From Xanthoparmelia taractica (Eukaryota > Ascomycota > Lecanoromycetes > Lecanorales > Parmeliaceae): a stretch of 22,632 nucleotides of DNA. Positions 18,781-22,632 of the stretch are shown here, one piece after another. Every line of letters starts with the position of its first letter. Position 1 is the stretch's first letter. The stretch lies in the NCBI GenBank assembly GCA_033085395.1, contig JANQBS010000447.1, positions 1 through 22,632 of the forward strand. Direction: 5' to 3'. A program made the position numbers and the translations under genes. Under the pieces are notes generated by a model. The model saw only the letters and a program-made list of their open reading frames with translations. It had not been told where the DNA came from and did no database searches.

Positions 18781-20064
18781 CTAATTTTTTATTTCTTCGA
18801 TTTTATATAAATATTAATATAATAACTATATTTCTCGTAATTATAACATTAAATCTTATTAAAATTCTTCGACTTATCGCTTTTAGACTTATTATCTTTA
18901 AGTCGTTTATTATTCAAAAAAGATTCGTTCTATTTTTACGACGACTACGATTTATTATTATTTTATATTAAGAATTCTAATTTTCTCGATTCTAATTTTC
19001 TTAAGAGATAAAAGTACTCTTAACTTTATATTCTTTAAAAGAAGAATTTTATTTTCTCGTATTATTTTTTAAGCGCGTTATAAGCGTTAATAGCTTATCT
19101 CGCTTAATTAATACTATTTAAATATAAATTAATTTATAACGAAGTTCTAGATAAAGCTTTATAAATTAGTAATATACTTATTAATTCTCGATATAGAGAT
19201 CTATTTGCGTCTTTAGAGATCGAAGATAATTATTAAATTAACGCACTATTTAATTTTATCTTTATTAGATATCGATATATTATTAAGCGACGTTAAGATC
19301 ACGATTTATCGAGTTCTCGATTTAATTTAATAGAAAATCGATAATTTTCTATTAAATATAATAACGATCTAAATACTTATCTTTATTATTAACTTAAAGC
19401 TTTTTTTAATTATTATTAAGAAATTATTATACTTAAAAAATTTTATTTTTCTCGATAGAGAAATTTTTCAACGTAATACGAAACGTCTTATTTATCTCTT
19501 ATACGAAGTTATAATATTCTCTAATTAACTTATTATAATAAATTAATAATTTTTTTAATCTAATTAATTTATAAGGTCGCGAGATAATATTATTAAGTTT
19601 AAGATTAATATTAGCGATTCGCTTTATATCTCGAGTCTTAAATAAATCGAATATATTACTCTTATTATTACGACTACGATCTATAAATATTTAATCTCGT
19701 TTAAATATATTAATTTCTACTTTTAGAAATTCGAGTCGACGCTATTATACGAGCTAATCTCGCTTGCGAGTAGCACGCGCGATTCGTTCGTTTAGGGTAA
19801 ATATATTCTATTTATTAATATCTTATTCTTCGTTAAATATACTTTTCTAATTATCGTTAATATTATTAATAACTTTAATACGACTCTTTATATTAAGATT
19901 TAAGATATAATCTAATTCTTTAGATTAAATCGTAATAATATTTTAATTTGATATTATATTCGATAACGAGAATTCGTTTTATAATCGCGACGTCTACGCT
20001 CTTATCGTGATTATTATATTAATTTTAAATCCCTATTTCTAAGAAGAATTAAAAGAATTAGAAT
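18781..20064 (-). pseudogene. RIP-degraded chromovirus gag with CCHC zinc knuckle, plus leader
   Basis: The knuckle lies at 18,807-18,848 (- strand), exactly 14 codons with C-x2-C-x4-H-x4-C spacing. It now reads CYNYEKYSYYINIY, so the second Cys, the His and the last Cys have become Tyr by G-to-A or C-to-T change. It sits just before pol, as expected for the C-terminus of gag. The capsid part toward 19,900 is too damaged to assign by eye. The leader beside the LTR, where a tRNA primer-binding site is expected, reads AT-rich and matches no tRNA I can name. Confidence 0.65.
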
Positions 20065-20441
20065 TATTAGACTTAATTTTAGATTAGAGTTTTAGAATTA
20101 TATAGTAATATAAAATTAAAGAGATATATATTTCATATATAGATTTAATAATAAGACTTACGAGTCGAAAAGATCTAGTATATTTAATAAATTATTTCAT
20201 ATTATATCGTATTATATTATATTATAAAAGAGTATTATAACGAGTTATACTAGATTACTTATAAAGATATAAGATGAGAAATTATTAATATTATGAAATA
20301 ATCTAGGAAATTTCTAGTATATGTAGAAATATCTTATAATATAGATTATTTCTCATATTAGGTGACGAATAAGATAAGAAAATTTTAGATTAATATATAA
20401 ATTAGGGCGAATTTAGCTTAAGTAATTATTAAACTCCGACA
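20065..20441 (-). repeat. 5' LTR of the - strand chromovirus
   Basis: On the - strand it starts TGTCGGAGTT (20,432-20,441) and ends AAGTCTAATA (20,065), giving 377 bp. The expected TG...CA ends are present except that the final CA reads TA, a RIP-type change that the 12,896 copy does not share. An internal inverted repeat (about 20,193-20,212 against 20,288-20,305) may be an RNA hairpin or part of the promoter region. Confidence 0.6.
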
Positions 20442-22632
20442 CTTAATAAGTAATATTAAGATAAATCTTCTTTTAATTTAATTTCGCTAAGTATATATAA
20501 TTATTTTAAAAAGTAATAACTAGAATAATAACTATAATATATTATTTTCTTGAATTATAATCTACGTAAGATCGTTAAGTTAATCTCTTTTTTAATTACT
20601 TATAGAACGATTTTCGATTACCTCTCTTACTCTTTTCGTAGATCTTTAATCTATAAAGATTAATTCTTTATTACTTTACGTTCGCTTCTCTTCTCTTAAT
20701 TAAAGAATAATTAATAAATAAAATTTTAATAAGAAAGAATTAATTTCTTATTTGAGTTAATCTAAAGAGTACTTTATTATTATTACTAATATAATTAATA
20801 TTAGAAATCTCCTCTATCTAATAATTTTGAATTATTTTAATTAATCTATTTAGATTTAAGTAATATATTTAAATCTCTCTCTAAGTTTAATATATTTTAT
20901 TTATAGCTATTCTATTAATATTCTATATAAGAAGTTATTATTAAGACTCGAAAGATTAAAGACGAATAGCTTTTTTAATTATTATATAGTCGCTTAGCTT
21001 ATAAGAAATATCGCTTATAAGTTATAGCTTTATTAGATACGACTAAGATATCTCTAATTACACGTGTTATTAATAAGATCTAAGACTCTAAGCTTTTTTA
21101 TTAATTAAGAATTAATAGACTCTTAAAATAAGCGAAAGATATTTACTTAAGATTAGAAATTTAAGTTATAACTAGAATAATAAATAGAATATTAATCTTC
21201 TCTTTTATATTACTAAAATTAATTATTATTCGATACTTCTATCGATCTTTCGATTTCATTAATAATATTATTAAGCGACTCTACGCGACTTCTTACTCGT
21301 TTAACTCTCTACACCTAACTACTAATATTAAGATATTAATAATTTCGATACGTTTATTCGAGCGTATTTTAGTATATCTCTACTTAGAGTATTTAATTAG
21401 ACGTAACTTCTTAATTCGATTCTTTTAATATTATATTCTCGTAACTTAAATATAAAAGTATTATCTATTTATAGAAATATCTCACACTCGATTAAATCTC
21501 GCTATAATAGATAATTAACTTCTTACGAGTTATTTTCAAAGCCTTACGAAGTTCGACTTTTTAAAAAAGCAATTAATATCGCTACGAAGTAAATAAGATC
21601 GTATTAATATATAATAAGTTATGTCTCAACGAACTTTAATATTTTAAAATAATTTAAATACGCGTTTTTACTAATATAGCTTCTTATTAATAGATAAATA
21701 ATATTAATTAATTAAGTTATAAGTATTATTAAGTCGTATAGGTTAAAGCTCGAAAAAATACTTCTTACGCTAACTATTAGTATTAATATAGACTCTCGTC
21801 TTGCGAATCTATATATATTAGATATTAATAATAACTAGAATAATAATTAGAATTTATATATCTTAGCTAAAGTTATTAATAGATCTTTTTCTTATCTTTG
21901 AATAGCGTTCTATTTCTTCGAATTATATTAGCTTTTCTAAATGTTCTCGTTAATTAGATTAATACGAATCTTATTAAGAAGCTCTTATAAGAATAATTAA
22001 ATAATATACGCTATATAAAAAATATATTTAAGATTTCTTATATTCTACTCTTTAAGATTAAATAAATTATTAAACTCGCTCTATAAAAGAGTCTCGATTA
22101 AATTACGAAAGAGTATATTATTATTAATTATATTATCGATTATTAAAGTTATAATTCGCGTCTTAAGTATATACTTCTTAAGAATTAATTATACGAGATT
22201 TATAAACTTCATATTAATGTATTTATTCTCGATATACTCGAACTTTAAAAGCTTCTTATAATATCTTTAATCGTGATTAATAAAGAAGTTAAAAAGTATA
22301 AAATACGACTAATAATTATTAGTCGATTAGCTATTTAAGGTTAAAGATATCTTAATATTATTATTTAATAGACTCGTATATAGATTTAACTTAATCTCTT
22401 TAACTTTAAAAAGTAATTAATTTTTAATTATAAATATAAAATTTATATTTATAAGAGAGTTAAAATAGCGAAAGATTCGAAATATCTCTAAATTATCGGC
22501 AATAGTAAATAAAACGTTTATAGCTATAATTTAACGACGAAATTACTCGCGAAAATTCGCGCGAGTAAGATATCTATTATCTAGCTTTATCTTAATATCT
22601 TTCTTTAATCGTCTCTAAAGCGTAAAATATTA
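20442..22632. repeat. RIP-affected AT-rich DNA, family not recognised
   Basis: Nearly 2.2 kb with CA/TG scarce and CG retained and no intact gene. I tried the + and - strands for RT, integrase and transposase motifs and found none that convinces. The 14-mer AACTAGAATAATAA, in full or in part, occurs near 20,518, 21,170 and 21,833, but the sequence beside these sites does not match. A perfect inverted repeat lies at 22,543-22,568. It is probably another transposon continuing past the right edge. Confidence 0.6.
22543..22568. repeat. Inverted repeat with 9-bp arms
   Basis: TTACTCGCG, eight bases, CGCGAGTAA. The arms are perfect and CG-rich in AT-rich surroundings. No role is inferred; it could be part of a transposon end. 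Confidence 0.7.

Larger units (their letters stand above)
12896..20441 (-). mobile_element. RIP-degraded Ty3/gypsy chromovirus, - strand
   Basis: Reading from 20,441 downwards it shows a 5' LTR, gag with a zinc knuckle, pol with RT, integrase and chromodomain, then about 1.8 kb more and an LTR-end match at 12,898-12,987. Length is about 7.5 kb. No convincing 5-bp target-site duplication is visible (ATCTT on the left, CTTAA on the right). The left-hand LTR copy matches the right one only over 90 bp, so the left end may be chimeric or belong to a related copy. Confidence 0.65.

Noticed and set aside
20518..21846. A tandem array with a period of about 655 bp, from AACTAGAATAATAA near 20,518, 21,170 and 21,833
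   Set aside because: Only the short word recurs and the sequence around the three sites does not match.
1..22632. CRISPR array, bacterial operon or prophage
   Set aside because: No regularly spaced repeats or Shine-Dalgarno-linked genes are seen; introns and RIP point to a filamentous fungus.

Overview
The window looks like a filamentous ascomycete (Pezizomycotina) chromosome with AT-rich isochores. The evidence is compact GT-AG introns, a fungal-type NLR (STAND) gene, and very AT-rich flanks made of transposons ruined by C-to-T/G-to-A change. In the flanks CA and TG dinucleotides are rare while CG survives (in bases 1-120: six CG, two CA, no TG), and relic reading frames are broken by TAA/TAG. 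This is the signature of repeat-induced point mutation (RIP). I cannot name the species.

Layout. (1) 1 to about 2,560: the 3' part of a RIP-degraded Ty3/gypsy chromovirus pol on the + strand (RT, RNase H, integrase, chromodomain), cut by the window edge. (2) 2,561-4,672: RIP-affected DNA with no family recognised. (3) About 4,673-6,564: a RIP-degraded DNA transposon with a PIF/Harbinger-like (DDE_Tnp_4) transposase relic on the - strand. (4) About 6,565-12,340: an island of normal base composition holding one intact gene. (5) 12,340-12,895: a gradual return to AT-rich DNA. (6) 12,896-20,441: a second RIP-degraded chromovirus on the - strand, with its 5' LTR at 20,065-20,441, a gag zinc knuckle, RT, integrase and chromodomain, and at its far end a 90-bp LTR-end match. 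Between chromodomain and that match lies an unexplained relic reading frame on the opposite (+) strand. (7) 20,442-22,632: unassigned RIP-affected DNA.

The only intact gene (7,642-11,874, +, three exons, 1,371 aa predicted) encodes an NLR-like protein: N-terminal helical domain, coiled-coil linker, NACHT NTPase with Walker A and B, a ZZ-like zinc finger inside the NACHT, a winged-helix-type region, about 15 ankyrin repeats and an acidic tail. By analogy with known fungal NLRs it is probably a cytoplasmic non-self or damage sensor whose ankyrin array binds the trigger and whose NACHT domain oligomerises to activate the N-terminal domain. That role is inference. The most notable points are the zinc finger, an intron between the last two residues of the P-loop whose retention would give the N-terminal domain alone, and a one-heptad duplication in the coiled coil. 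No multi-gene system is present: the gene stands alone between dead transposons.
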